Position numbers and translations under genes: made by a program
Assembly (NCBI RefSeq): GCF_052857255.1
Contig: NW_027526504.1
Span: forward strand, 682,001 to 746,000
Direction of reading: 5' to 3'
Source: Amblyomma americanum
Lineage: Eukaryota; Arthropoda; Arachnida; Ixodida; Ixodidae
Length of the DNA stretch: 64,000 nt
Part shown: positions 14,090 to 27,202 of the stretch, piece after piece
Layout: every line of letters starts with the position of its first letter
Numbering within the stretch: the first letter of the stretch is position 1
Notes under the pieces: generated by a model
The model's input: the letters and a program-made list of their open reading frames with translations, nothing else
The model's database searches: none
Told to the model about the DNA's origin: nothing

Positions 14090-16500
14090 TTTATTTCAAG
14101 TATAGCACGCGATTAACACGCTCGCTAGGGCCACGCCCCGGCAGATTACGCCAGGTGTACCCGCCTGCTCGAGACATCACTTTAAAGTGTTTATTTCAAG
14201 TATAGCACGCGATTAACACGCTCGCTAGGGCCACGCACCGGCAGATTACGCCAGGTGTACCCGCCTGCTTGAGACATCACTTTAAAGTGTTTATTTCAAG
14301 TATAGCACGCGATTAACGCGCTCGCTAGGGCCACGCACCGGCAGATTACGCCAGGTGTACCCGCCTGCTCGAGACATCACTTTAAAGTGTTTATTTCAAG
14401 TATAGCACGCGATTAACGCGCTCGCTAGGGCCACGCACCGGCAGATTACGCCAGGTGTACCCGCCTGCTCGAGACATCACTTTAAAGTGTTTATTTCAAG
14501 TATAGCACGCGATTAACACGCTCGCTAGGGCCACGCCCCGGCAGATTACGCCAGGTGTACCCGCCTGCTCGAGACATCACTTTAAAGTGTTTATTTCAAA
14601 TATTGCACGCGATTAACACGCTCGCTAGGGCCACGCACCGGCAGATTACGCCAGGTGTACCCGCCTGCTCGAGACATCACTTTAAAGTGTTTATTTCAAG
14701 TATAGCACGCGACTAACACGCTCGCTAGGGCCACGCACCGGCAGATTACGCCAGGTGTACCCGCCTGCTCGAGACATCACTTTAAAGTGTTTATTTCAAG
14801 TATAGCACGCGATTAACACGCTCGCTAGGGCCACGCACCGGCAGATTACGCCAGGTGTACCCGCCTGCTCGAAACATCACTTTAAAGTGTTTATTTCAAG
14901 TATAGCACGCGATTAACACGCTCGCTAGGGCCACGCACCGGCAGATTACGCCAGGTGTACCCGCCTGCTCGAGACATCACTTTAAAGTGTTTATTTCAAG
15001 TATAGCACGCGATTAACAAGCTCGTTAGGGCCACGCCCCGGCAGATTACGCCAGGTGTACCCGCCTGCTCGAGACATCACTTTAAAATGTTTATTTCAAG
15101 TATAGCACGCGATTAACACGCTCGCTAGGGCCACGCACCGGCAGATTCCGCCAGGTGTACCCGCCTGCTCGAGACATCACTTTAACGTGTTTATTTCAAA
15201 TATAGCACGCGATTAACACGCTCGCTAGGGCCACGCCCCGGCAGATTACTCCAGGTGTACCCGCCTGCTCGAGACATCACTTTAACGTGTTTATTTCAAG
15301 TATAGCACGCGATTAACACGCTCGCTAGGGCCACGCCCCGGCAGATTACTCCAGGTGTACCCGCCTACGCGAGACATCACTTTAACGTGTTTATTTCAAG
15401 TATAGCACGCGATTAACACACTCGCTAGGGCCACGCCCCGGCAGATTACTCCAGGTGTACCCGCCTGCTCAAGACATCACTTTAAAGTGTTTATTTCAAG
15501 TATAGCACGCGATTAACACGCTCGCTAGGGCCACGCCCCGGCAGATTACGCCAGGTGAACCCGCCTGCTCGAGACATCACTTTAAAGTGTTTATTTCAAG
15601 TATAGCACGCGATTAACACGCTCGCTAGGGCCACGCACCGGCAGATTACGCCAGGTGTACCCGCCTGCTCGAGGCATCACTTTAAAGTGTTTATTTCAAG
15701 TATAGCACGCGATTAACACGCTGGCTAGGGCCGCGCCCCGGCAGATTACGCCAGGTGTACCCGCTTGCGCGAGACATCACTTTAACGTGTTTATTTTAAG
15801 TATAGCACGCGATTAACGCGCTCGCTAGGGCCACGCACCAGCATATTACGCCAGGTGTACCCGCCTGCTCGAGACATCACTTTAAAGTGTTTATTTCAAG
15901 TATAGCACGCGATTAACACGCTCGCTAGGGCCACGCACCGGCACATTACGTCAGGTGTACCCGCCTGCTCGAGACATCACTTTAGAGTGTTTATTTCAAG
16001 TATAGCACGCGATTAACACGCTCGCTAGGGCCACGCACCGGCAGATTACGCCAGGTGTACCCGCCTGCGCGAGACATCACTTTAACGTGTTTATTTCAAG
16101 TACAGCACGCGATTCGCACACTCGCTAGGGCCACGCCCCGGCAGATTACTCCAGGTGTACCCGCCTGCTCGAGACATCACTTTAAAGTGTTTATTTCAAG
16201 TACAGCACGCGATTCGCACACTCGCTAGGGCCACGCACCGGCAGATTACGCCAGGTGTGCCCGCCAGCTCGAGACATCACTTTAAAGTGTTTATTTCAAG
16301 TATAGCACGAGATTAACACGCTGGCTAGGGCCGCGCCCCGGCAGATTACGCCAGGTGTACCCGCCTGCGCGAGACATCAATTTAACGTGTTTATTTCAAG
16401 TATAGCACGCGATTAACGCGCTCGCTAGGGCCACGCACCAGCATATTACGCCAGGTGTACCCGCCTGCTCGAGACATCAGTTTAACGTGTTTATTTCAAG

Positions 16501-16599
16501 TATAGCACGCGATTAACACGCTCGCTAGGGCCACGCACCGGCAGTTACGCCAGGTGTACCCGCCTGCTCGAGACATCACTTTAACGTGTTTATTTCAAG
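16501..16599 (+). repeat. 99-bp monomer, shared deletion marker (copy 2)
   Basis: It has the same single-A loss (GCAGTTACG at 16541) as the monomer at 701-799, 15800 bp upstream. The preceding monomer carries the same A40, T44 and G80 combination. Confidence 0.93.
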
Positions 16600-16899
16600 T
16601 ATAGCACGCGATTAACACGCTCGCTAGGGCCACGCCCCGGCAGATTACTCCAGGTGTACCCGCCTGCTCGAGACATCACTTTAACGTGTTTATTTCAAGT
16701 ATAGCACGCGATTAACACGCTCGTTAGGGCCACGCCCCGGCAGATTACTCCAGGTGTACCCGCCTGCGCGAGACATCACTTTAACGTGTTTATTTCAAGT
16801 ATAGCACGCGATTAACACGCTCGCTAGGGCCATGCACCAGCAGATTACGCCAGGTGTACCCGCCTTCTCGAGACATTACTTTAAAGTGTTTATTTCAAG

Positions 16900-18399
16900 T
16901 ATAGCACGCGATTAACACGCTCGCTAGGGCCACGCACCGGCAGATTACGCCAGGTGTACACGCCTGCGCGAGACATCACTTTAACGTGTTTATTTCTAGT
17001 AGATCACGCGATTAACACGCTCGCTAGGGCCACGCACCGGCAGATTACGTCAGGTGTACCCGCCTGCTCGAGACATCACTTTAAAGTGTTTATTTCAAGT
17101 ATAGCACGCGATTAACACGCTCGCTAGGGCCACGCCCCGGCAGATTACGCCAGGTGAACCCGCCTGCTCGAGACATCACTTTAAAGTGTTTATTTCAAGT
17201 ATAGCACGCGATTAACACGCTCGCTAGGGCCACGCACCGGCAGATTACGCCAGGTGTACACGCCTGCGCGAGACATCACTTTAACGTGTTTATTTCAAGT
17301 AGATCACGCGATTAACACGCTCGCTAGGGCCACGCCCCGGCAGATTACTCCAGGTGTACCCGCCTGCTCGAGACATCACTTTAAAGTGTTTATTTCAAGT
17401 ATAGCACGCGATTAACACGCTCGCTAGGGCCACGCCCCGGCAGATTACGCCAGGTGAACCCGCCTTCTCGAGACATTACTTTAAAGTGTTTATTTCAAGT
17501 ATAGCACGCGATTAACACGCTCGCTAGGGCCACGCACCGGCAGATTACGCCAGGTGTACACGCCTGCGCGAGACATCACTTTAAAGTGTTTATTTCAAGT
17601 ATAGCACGCGATTAACACGCTCGCTAGGGCCACGCCCCGGCAGATTACTCCAGGTGTACCCGCCTGCTCGAGACATCACTTTAAAGTGTTTATTTCAAGT
17701 ATAGCACGCGATTAACACGCTCGCTAGGGCCACGCCCCGGCAGATTACGCCAGGTGTACCCGCCTTCTCGAGACATTACTTTAAAGTGTTTATTTCAAGT
17801 ATAGCACGCGATTAACACGCTCGCTAGGGCCACGCACCGGCAGATTACGCCAGGTGTACACGCCTGCGCGAGACATCACTTTAAAGTGTTTATTTCAAGT
17901 ATAGCACGCGATTAACACGCTCGCTAGGGCCACGCCTCGGCAGATTACTCCAGGTGTACCCGCCTGCTCGAGACATCACTTTAAAGTGTTTATTTCAAGT
18001 ATAGCACGCGATTAACACGCTCGCTAGGGCCACGCCCCGGCAGATTACGCCAGGTGTACCCGCCTTCTCGAGACATTACTTTAAAGTGTTTATTTCAAGT
18101 ATAGCACGCGATTAAGACGCTCGCTAGGGCCACGCACCGGCAGATTACGCCAGGTGTACACGCCTGCGCGAGACATCACTTTAACGTGTTTATTTCAAGT
18201 AGATCACGCGATTAACACGCTCGCTAGGGCCACGCCCCGGCAGATTACTCCAGGTGTACCCGCCTGCTCGAGACATCACTTTAAAGTGTTTATTTCAAGT
18301 ATAGCACGCGATTAACACGCTCGCTAGGGCCACGCCCCGGCAGATTACGCCAGGTGAACCCGCCTTCTCGAGACATTACTTTAAAGTGTTTATTTCAAG
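16900..18399 (+). repeat. 300-bp trimer subarray in copy 2
   Basis: The a-type monomer (A37, A61) starts at 16900, 17200, 17500, 17800, 18100 and 18400, giving five exact 300-bp periods. The one at 18100 has a private GATTAAGAC variant, also found at 31102 in copy 3, so the internal order is inherited. The subarray ends at a chimeric monomer near 18500, where the copy 2 deletion joins to a later part of A. Confidence 0.88.
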
Positions 18400-18499
18400 T
18401 ATAGCACGCGATTAACACGCTCGCTAGGGCCACGCACCGGCAGATTACGCCAGGTGTACACGCCTGCGCGAGACATCACTTTAAAGTGTTTATTTCAAG

Positions 18500-20150
18500 T
18501 ATAGCACGCGATTAACACGCTCGCTAGGGCCACGCCCCGGCAGATTACTCCAGGTGTACCAGCCTGCGCGAGACATCACTTTAACGTGTTAATTTCAAGT
18601 ATAGCACGCGATTAACACGCTCGCTAGGGCCATGCACCGGCAGATTACGCCAGGTGTACCCGCCTTCTCGAGACATCACTTTAAAGTGTTTATTTCAAGT
18701 ATAGCACGCGATTAACACGCTCGCTAGGGCCACGCACCGGCAGATTACGCCAGGTGTACACGCCTGCGCGAGACATCACTTTAACGTGTTTAGTTCAAGT
18801 ACAGCACGCGATTAACACACTCGCTAGGGCCACGCCTCGGCAGATTACTCCAGGTGTACCCGCCTGCTCGAGACATCACTTTAACGTGTTTATTTCATGT
18901 ATAGCACGCGATTAACACGCTCGTTAGGGCCGCGCCCCGGCAGATTACTCCAGGTGTACCCGCCTGCTCGAGACATCACTTTAAAGTGTTTATTTCTAGT
19001 ATAGCACGCGATTAACACGCTCGCTAGGGCCACGCCCCGGCAGATTACGCCAGGTGAACCCGCCTGCTCGAGACATCACTTTAAAGTGTTTATTTCAAGT
19101 ATAACACGCGATTAACACGCTCGCTAGGGCCACGCACCGGCAGATTACGCCAGGTGTACCCGCCTGCTCGAGACATCACTTCAAAGTGTTTATTTCAAGT
19201 ATAGCACGAGATTAACACGCTGGCTAGGGCCGCGCCCCGGCAGATTACGCCAGGTGTACCCGCCTGCGCGAGACATCACTTTAACGTGTTTATTTCAAGT
19301 ATAGCACGCGATTAACACGCTCGCTAGGGCCACGCACCGGCAGATTACGCCAGGTGTACCCGCCTGCTCGAGACATCACTTTAACGTGTTTATTTCAAGT
19401 ATAGCACGCGATTAACACGCTCGCTAGGGCCACGCCCCGGCAGATTACTCCAGGTGTACCCGCCTGCTCGAGACATCACTTTAACGTGTTTATTTCATGT
19501 ATAGCACGCGATTAACACGCTCGCTAGGGCCACGCCCCGGCAGATTACTCCAGGTGTACCAGCCTGCGCGAGACATCACTTTAACGTGTTAATTTCAAGT
19601 ATAGCACGCGATTAACACGCTCGCTAGGGCCATGCACCGGCAGATTACGCCAGGTGTACCCGCCTTCTCGAGACATCACTTTAAAGTGTTTATTTCAAGT
19701 ATAGCACGCGATTAACACGCTCGCTAGGGCCACGCACCGGCAGATTACGCCAGGTGTACACGCCTGCGCGAGACATCACTTTAACGTGTTTAGTTCAAGT
19801 ACAGCACGCGATTAACACACTCGCTAGGGCCACGCCTCGGCAGATTACTCCAGGTGTACCCGCCTGCTCGAGACATCACTTTAACGTGTTTATTTCATGT
19901 ATAGCACGCGATTCGCACACTCGCTAGGGCCACGCCCCGGCAGATTACTCCAGGTGTACCCGCCTGCTCGAGACATCACTTTAAAGTGTTTATTTCAAGT
20001 ATAACACGCGATTAACACGCTCGCTAGGGCCACGCACCGGCAGATTACGCCAGGTGTACCCGCCTGCTCGAGACATCACTTTAAAGTGTTTATTTCAAGT
20101 ATAGCACGAGATTAACACGCTGGCTAGGGCCGCGCCCCGGCAGATTACGC
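18500..20150 (+). repeat. Recombination mosaic in copy 2, part A
   Basis: The monomer at 18500 joins a trimer-subarray left part to the GTACCAGCC right part found in copy 1 only at 6441-6480. Near 18930 the order jumps back: a CTCGTTAGGGCC monomer (like 6800) is fused to a GCGCCCC/TTTCTAG monomer (like 5700). The GTACCAGCC/TTAATTTC monomer then recurs at 19500, 1000 bp after the first. Near 19910 an ATTCGCACA monomer again breaks the copy 1 order. Three joins within 1.5 kb, all in 100-bp register, indicate repeated unequal exchange or conversion here. Confidence 0.78.
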
Positions 20151-22701
20151 CAGGTGTTCCGCGCCTGCGCGAGACATCACTTTAACGTGTTTATTTCAAG
20201 TATAGCACGCGATTAACGCGCTCGCTAGGACCACGCACCAGCATATTACGCCAGGTGTACCCGCCTGCTCGAGACATCAGTTTAACGTGTTTATTTCAAG
20301 TATAGCACGCGATTAACACGCTCGCTAGGGCCACGCACCGGCAGATTACGCCAGGTGTACCCGCCTGCTCGAGACATCACTTTAACGTGTTTATTTCAAG
20401 TATAGCACGCGATTAACACGCTCGCTAGGGCCACGCCCCGGCAGATTACTCCAGGTGTACCCGCCTGCTCGAGACATCACTTTAACGTGTTTATTTCATG
20501 TATAGCACGCGATTAACACGCTCGCTAGGGCCACGCCCCGGCAGATTACTCCAGGTGTACCAGCCTGCGCGAGACATCACTTTAACGTGTTTATTTCAAG
20601 TATAGCACGCGATTAACACGCTCGCTAGGGCCATGCACCGGCAGATTACGCCAGGTGTACCCGCCTTCTCGAGACATCACTTTAAAGTGTTTATTTCAAG
20701 TATAGCACGCGATTAACACGCTCGCTAGGGCCACGCACCGGCAGATTACGCCAGGTGTACACGCCTGCGCGAGACATCACTTTAACGTGTTTATTTCAAG
20801 TACAGCACGCGATTAACACACTCGCTAGGGCCACGCCTCGGCAGATTACTCCAGGTGTACCCGCCTGCTCGAGACATCACTTTAAAGTGTTTATTTCAAG
20901 TATAGCACGCGATTACCACGCTCGCTAGGGCCACGCCCCGGCAGATTACGCCAGGTGTACCCGCCTGCTCGAGACATCACATTAAAGTGTTTATTTCAAG
21001 TATAGCACGCGATTAACACGCTCGCTAGGGCCACGCCCCGGCAGATTACTCCAGGTGTACCCGCCTGCTCGAGACATCACTTTAACGTGTTTATTTCAAG
21101 TATAGCACGCGATTAACACGCTCGCTAGGGCCACGCCCCGGCAGATTACGCCAGGTGTACCCGCCTGCGCGAGACATCACTTTAACGTGTTTATTTCAAG
21201 TACAGCACGCGATTAACACACTCGCTAGGGCCACGCCCCGGCAGATTACTCCAGGTGTACCCGCCTGCTCGAGACATCACTTTAAAGTGTTTATTTCAAG
21301 TATAGCACGCGATTAACGCGCTCGCTAGGGCCACGCCCCGGCAGATTACGCCAGGTGAACCCGCCTGCTCGAGACATCCCTTTAAAGTGTTTATTTCAAG
21401 TATAGCACGCGATTAACACGCTCGCTAGGGCCACGCACCGGCAGATTACGTCAGGTGTACCCGCCTGCTCGAGACATCACTTTAAAGTGTTTATTTCAAG
21501 TATAGCACGCGATTAACACGCTCGCTAGGGCCACGCACCGGCAAATTACGCCAGGTGTACCCGCCTGCTCGTGACATCACTTTAAAGTGTTTATTTCAAG
21601 TACAGCACGCGATTAACACACTCGCTAGGGCCACGCCCCGGCAGATTACTCCAGGTGTACCCGCCTGCTCGAGACATCACTTTAAAGTGTTTATTTCAAG
21701 TATAGCGCGCGATTAACACGCTCGCTATTGCCACGCCCCGGCAGATTACGCCAGGGGAACCCGCCTGCTCGAGACATCACTTTAAAGTGTTTATTTCAAG
21801 TATAGCACGCGATTAACACGCTCGCTAGGGCCACGCACCGGCAGATTACGCCAGGTGTACCCGCCTGCTCGAGACATCACTTTAAAGTTTTTATTTCAAG
21901 TATAGCACGCGATTAACACGCTCGCTAGGGCCACGCACCGGCAGATTACGCCAGGTGTACCCGCCTGTTCGAGACATCAATTTGACGTGTTTATTTCAAG
22001 TATAGCACGCGATTAACACGCTCGCTAGGGCCACGCGCCGGCAGAATACTCCAGGTGTACCCGCCTGCGCGAGACATCAATTTGACGTGTTTATTTCAAG
22101 TATAGGACGCGATTAACACGCTCGCTAGGGCCACGCCCCGGCAGATTACTCCAGGTGTACCCGCCTGCGCGAGACATCACTTTAACGTGTTTATTTCAAG
22201 TACAGCACGCGATTACCACACTCGCTAGGGCCACGCCCCGGCATATTACTGCAGGTGTACCCGCCTGCTCGAGACATCACTTTAAAGTGTTTATTTCAAG
22301 TATAGCACGCGATTAACACGCTCGCTAGGGCCGCGCCCCGGCAGATTACGCCAGGTGAACCCGCCTGCTCGAGACATCACTTTAAAGTGTTTATTTCAAG
22401 TATAGCACGCGATTAACACGCTCGCTAGGGCCACGCACCGGCAGATTAGGTCAGGTGTACCCGCCTGCTCGAGACATCACATTAAAGTGTTTATTTCAAG
22501 TATAGCACGCGATTAACACGCTCGCTAGGGCCACGCACCGGCAGATTACGCCAGGTGTACCCGCCTGCGCGAGACATCACTTTAACGTGTTTATTTCAAG
22601 TACAGCACGCGATTCACACACTCGCTAGGGCCACGCCCCGGCAGATTACTCCAGGTGTACCCGCCTGCTCGAGACATCACTTTAAAGTGTTTATTTCAAG
22701 T

Positions 22702-24202
22702 ATAGCACGCGATTAACACGCTCGCTAGGGCCACGCCCCGGCAGATTACTCCAGGTGTACCCGCCTGCGCGAGACATCACTTTAACGTGTTTATTTCAAT
22801 ATATAGCACGCGATTAACACGCTCGCTAGGGCCACGCCCCGGCAGATTACTCCAGGTGTACCCGCCTGCGCGAGACATCACTTTAAAGTGTTTATTTCAA
22901 GTATAGGACGCGATTAACACGCTCGCTAGGGCCACGCCCCGGCAGATTACTCCAGGTGTACCCGCCTGCGCGAGACATCACTTTAACGTGTTTATTTCAA
23001 GTACAGCACGCGATTCACACACTCGCTAGGGCCACGCCCCGGCAGATTACTCCAGGTGTACCCGCCTGCTCGAGACATCACTTTAAAGTGTTTATTTCAA
23101 GTATAGCACGCGATTAACACGCTCGCTAGGGCCACGCCCCGGCAGATTACTCCAGGTGTACCCGCCTGCTCGAGACATCACTTTAAAGTGTTTATTTCAA
23201 GTATAGGACGCGATTAACACGCTCGCCATGGCCACGCCCCGGCAGATTACTCCAGGTGTACCCGCCTGCGCGAGACATCACTTTAACGTGTTTATTTCAA
23301 GTATAGCACGCGATTAACACGCTCGCTAGGGCCACGCCCCGGCAGATTACTCCAGGTGTACCCGCCTGCGCGAGACATCACTTTAACGTGTTTATTTCAA
23401 GTATAGCACGCGATTAACACGCTCGCTAGGGCCATACACCGGCAGATTACGCCAGGTGTACCCGCCTGCTCGAGACATCACTTTAAAGTGTTTATTTCAA
23501 GTATAGCACGCGATTAACACGCTCGCTAGGGCCACGCACCGTTAGATTACGCCAGGAGTACCCGCCTGCGCGAGACATCACTTTAACGTGTTTATTTCAA
23601 GTACAGCACGCGATTAACACACTCGCAAGGGCCACGCCCCGGCATATTACTGCAGGTGTACCCGCCTGCTCGAGACATCACTTTAAAGTGTTTATTTCAA
23701 GTATAGCACGCGATTAACACGCTCGCTAGGGCCGCGCCCCGGCAGATTACGCCAGGTGAACCCGCCTGCTCGAGACATCACTTTAAAGTGTTTATTTCAA
23801 GTATAGCACGCGATTAACACGCTCGCTAGGGCCACGCCCCGGCAGATTACTCCAGGTGTACCCGCCTGCGCGAGACATCACTTTAACGTGTTTATTTCAA
23901 GTATAGCACGCGATTAACACGCTCGCTAGGGCCACGCCCCGGCAGATTACTCCAGGTGTACCCGCCTGCGCGAGACATCACTTTAACGTGTTTATTTCAA
24001 GTATAGCACGCGATTAACACGCTCGCTAGGGCCACGCCCCGGCAGATTACTCCAGGTGTACCCGCCTGCTCGAGACATCACTTTAAAGTGTTTATTTCAA
24101 GTACAGCACGCGATTAACACGCTCGCTAGGGCCACGCCCCGGCAGATTACTCCAGGTGTACTCGCCTGCTCGAGACATCACTTTAAAGTGTTTATTTCAA
24201 GT
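22702..24202 (+). repeat. 1501-bp tandem duplication, first copy (copy 2, part B)
   Basis: Fifteen monomers are repeated directly downstream at 24203-25703, offset 1501. Shared private markers are the CAATATATAGC end (one extra base) at 22799 and 24300, CCATGG at 23226 and 24727, CACCGTTAG near 23538 and 25039, and CGCAAGGGCC near 23624 and 25125. Copies 1 and 3 have neither the duplication nor the ATATATAG insertion, so the event belongs to the copy 2 lineage. Confidence 0.9.
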
Positions 24203-25703
24203 ATAGCACGCGATTAACACGCTCGCTAGGGCCACGCCCCGGCAGATTACTCCAGGTGTACCCGCCTGCGCGAGACATCACTTTAACGTGTTTATTTCAA
24301 TATATAGCACGCGATTAACACGCTCGCTAGGGCCACGCCCCGGCAGATTACTCCAGGTGTACCCGCCTGCGCGAGACATCACTTTAAAGTGTTTATTTCA
24401 AGTATAGGACGCGATTAACACGCTCGCTAGGGCCACGCCCCGGCAGATTACTCCAGGTGTACCCGCCTGCGCGAGACATCACTTTAACGTGTTTATTTCA
24501 AGTACAGCACGCGATTCACACACTCGCTAGGGCCACGCCCCGGCAGATTACTCCAGGTGTACCCGCCTGCTCGAGACATCACTTTAAAGTGTTTATTTCA
24601 AGTATAGCACGCGATTAACACGCTCGCTAGGGCCACGCCCCGGCAGATTACTCCAGGTGTACCCGCCTGCTCGAGACATCACTTTAAAGTGTTTATTTCA
24701 AGTATAGGACGCGATTAACACGCTCGCCATGGCCACGCCCCGGCAGATTACTCCAGGTGTACCCGCCTGCGCGAGACATCACTTTAACGTGTTTATTTCA
24801 AGTATAGCACGCGATTAACACGCTCGCTAGGGCCACGCCCCGGCAGATTACTCCAGGTGTACCCGCCTGCGCGAGACATCACTTTAACGTGTTTATTTCA
24901 AGTATAGCACGCGATTAACACGCTCGCTAGGGCCATACACCGGCAGATTACGCCAGGTGTACCCGCCTGCTCGAGACATCACTTTAAAGTGTTTATTTCA
25001 AGTATAGCACGCGATTAACACGCTCGCTAGGGCCACGCACCGTTAGATTACGCCAGGAGTACCCGCCTGCGCGAGACATCACTTTAACGTGTTTATTTCA
25101 AGTACAGCACGCGATTAACACACTCGCAAGGGCCACGCCCCGGCATATTACTGCAGGTGTACCCGCCTGCTCGAGACATCACTTTAAAGTGTTTATTTCA
25201 AGTATAGCACGCGATTAACACGCTCGCTAGGGCCGCGCCCCGGCAGATTACGCCAGGTGAACCCGCCTGCTCGAGACATCACTTTAAAGTGTTTATTTCA
25301 AGTATAGCACGCGATTAACACGCTCGCTAGGGCCACGCCCCGGCAGATTACTCCAGGTGTACCCGCCTGCGCGAGACATCACTTTAACGTGTTTATTTCA
25401 AGTATAGCACGCGATTAACACGCTCGCTAGGGCCACGCCCCGGCAGATTACTCCAGGTGTACCCGCCTGCGCGAGACATCACTTTAACGTGTTTATTTCA
25501 AGTATAGCACGCGATTAACACGCTCGCTAGGGCCACGCCCCGGCAGATTACTCCAGGTGTACCCGCCTGCTCGAGACATCACTTTAAAGTGTTTATTTCA
25601 AGTACAGCACGCGATTAACACGCTCGCTAGGGCCACGCCCCGGCAGATTACTCCAGGTGTACTCGCCTGCTCGAGACATCACTTTAAAGTGTTTATTTCA
25701 AGT
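24203..25703 (+). repeat. 1501-bp tandem duplication, second copy
   Basis: It repeats 22702-24202 with almost no differences that I could see, so it appears very recent. After its end the alignment with copy 1 resumes at offset 13302 (11801 before the duplication). Confidence 0.9.
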
Positions 25704-27202
25704 ATAGCACGCGATTAACACGCTCGCTAGGGCCACGCCCCGGCAGATTACGCCAGGTGTACCCGCCTGCTCGAGACATCACATTAAAGTGTTTATTTCA
25801 AGTATAGCACGCGATTAACACGCTCGCTAGGGCCACGCCCCGGCAGATTACTCCAGGTGTACCCGCCTGCTCGAGACATCACTTTAACGTGTTTATTTCA
25901 AGTATAGCACGCGATTAACACGCTCGCTAGGGCCACGCCCCGGCAGATTACTCCAGGTGTACCCGCCTGCGCGAGACATCACTTTAACGTGTTTATTTCA
26001 AGTATATCACGCGATTAACACGCTCGCTAGGGCCATACACCGGCAGATTACGCCTGGTGTACCCGCCTGCTCGAGACACCACTTTAAAGTGTTTATTTCA
26101 AGTATAGCACGCGATTAACACGCTCGCTAGGGCCACGCACCGGCAGATTACGCCAGGTGTACCCGCCTGCGCGAGACATCACTTTAACGTGTTTATTTCA
26201 AGTACAGCACGCGATTAACACACTCGCTAGGGCCACGCCCCGGCAGATTACTCCAGGTGTACCCGCCTGCTCGAGACATCACTTTAAAGTGTTTATTTCA
26301 AGTATAGCACGCGATTAACGCGCACGCTAGGGCCACGCCCCGGCAGATTACGCCAGGTGAACCCGCCTGCTCGAGACATCCCTTTAAAGTGTTTATTTCA
26401 AGTATAGCACGCGATTAACACGCTCGCTAGGGCCACGCACCGGCAGATTACGTCAGGTGTACCCGCCTGCTCGAGACATCACTTTAAAGTGTTTATTTCA
26501 AGTATAGCACGCGATTAACACGCTCGCTAGGGCCACGCACCGGCAAATTACGCCAGGTGTACCCGCCTGCTCGAGACATCACTTTAAAGTGTTTATTTCA
26601 AGTACAGCACGCGATTAACACACTCGCTAGGGCCACGCCCCGGCAGATTACTCCAGGTGTATTCGCCTGCTCGAGACATCACTTTAAAGTGTTTATTTCA
26701 AGTATAGCACGCGATTAACACGCTCGCTAGGGCCACGCCCCGGCAGATTACGCCAGGGGAACCCGCCTGCTCGAGATATCAATTTAAAGTGTTTATTTCA
26801 AGTATAGCACGCGATTAACACGCTCGCTAGGGCCACGCACCGGCAGATTACGCCAGGTGTACCCGCCTGCTCGAGACATCACTTTAAAGTTTTTATTTCA
26901 AGTATAGCACGCGATTAACACGCTCGCTAGGGCCACGCACCGGCAGATTACGCCAGGTGTACCCGCCTGCTCGCGGCATCACTTTAAAGTGTTTCTTTCA
27001 AGTATAGCACGCGATTAACACGCTGGCTAGGGCCGCGCCCCGGCAGATTACGCCAGGTGTACCCGCTTGCGCGAGACATCACTTTAACGTGTTTATTTCA
27101 AGTATAGCACGCGATTAACGCGCTCGCTAGGGCCACGCACCAGCATATTACGCCAGGTGTACCCGCCTGCTCGAGACATCACTTTAAAGTGTTTATTTCA
27201 AG

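Larger units (their letters stand above)
14001..14100 (+). repeat. Reference monomer (matches the commonest base at each site)
   Basis: This copy has the commonest base at nearly all variable sites and serves as a reference. By hand count it has 29 C, 23 G and 9 CpG. Composition is strongly uneven: positions 21-40 hold 15 G/C of 20, and positions 81-100 hold 4 of 20. Landmarks: TATAGCACGC at 1-10, GATTAAC at 11-17, GCTAGGGCC at 24-32, CAGGTG at 52-57, an XhoI site CTCGAG at 68-73, a 12-bp palindrome at 78-89 and TTTATTTCAAG at 90-100. The length is not a multiple of three, so successive copies are read in all three frames, and TAG and TAA stops recur. This fits a non-coding repeat. Confidence 0.95.
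13901..15180 (+). repeat. Homogenised block (part C) in copy 1
   Basis: About thirteen monomers in a row are close to the consensus, most with CTCGAG and AAAGTG; only scattered changes are seen (C37, G18, GCTTGAG near 14268). This contrasts with the mixed variants around it and suggests recent local amplification or conversion. The same block occurs in copy 2 at about 27203-28482, offset 13302. It is absent from copy 3 and not reached in copy 4. Confidence 0.82.
1..15800 (+). repeat. Superrepeat copy 1 (158 monomers)
   Basis: This is the first of four long superrepeats. The start is set by convention at the monomer with G18, A40 and T44, which recurs at 15801, 29103 and 44604. Part A (about 1-8000) holds trimer subarrays and CTAG, ATAAC and CACGAG variants. 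Part B (about 8001-13800) has GGACGC, CCATACACC and CCATGG variants. Part C (about 13801-15800) is nearly uniform. The order of private variants matches copies 2 to 4. For example, the 99-bp monomer at 701-799 matches 16501-16599 at an offset of exactly 15800. Aligned stretches are nearly identical, while neighbouring monomers differ at several sites. This is the signature of a higher-order repeat. Confidence 0.88.

Noticed and set aside
14090..14104. TATA-like promoter at TTTATTTCAAGTATAG
   Set aside because: The AT-rich joint recurs in each monomer and has no supporting start signal or downstream gene; AT richness alone is not evidence of a promoter.
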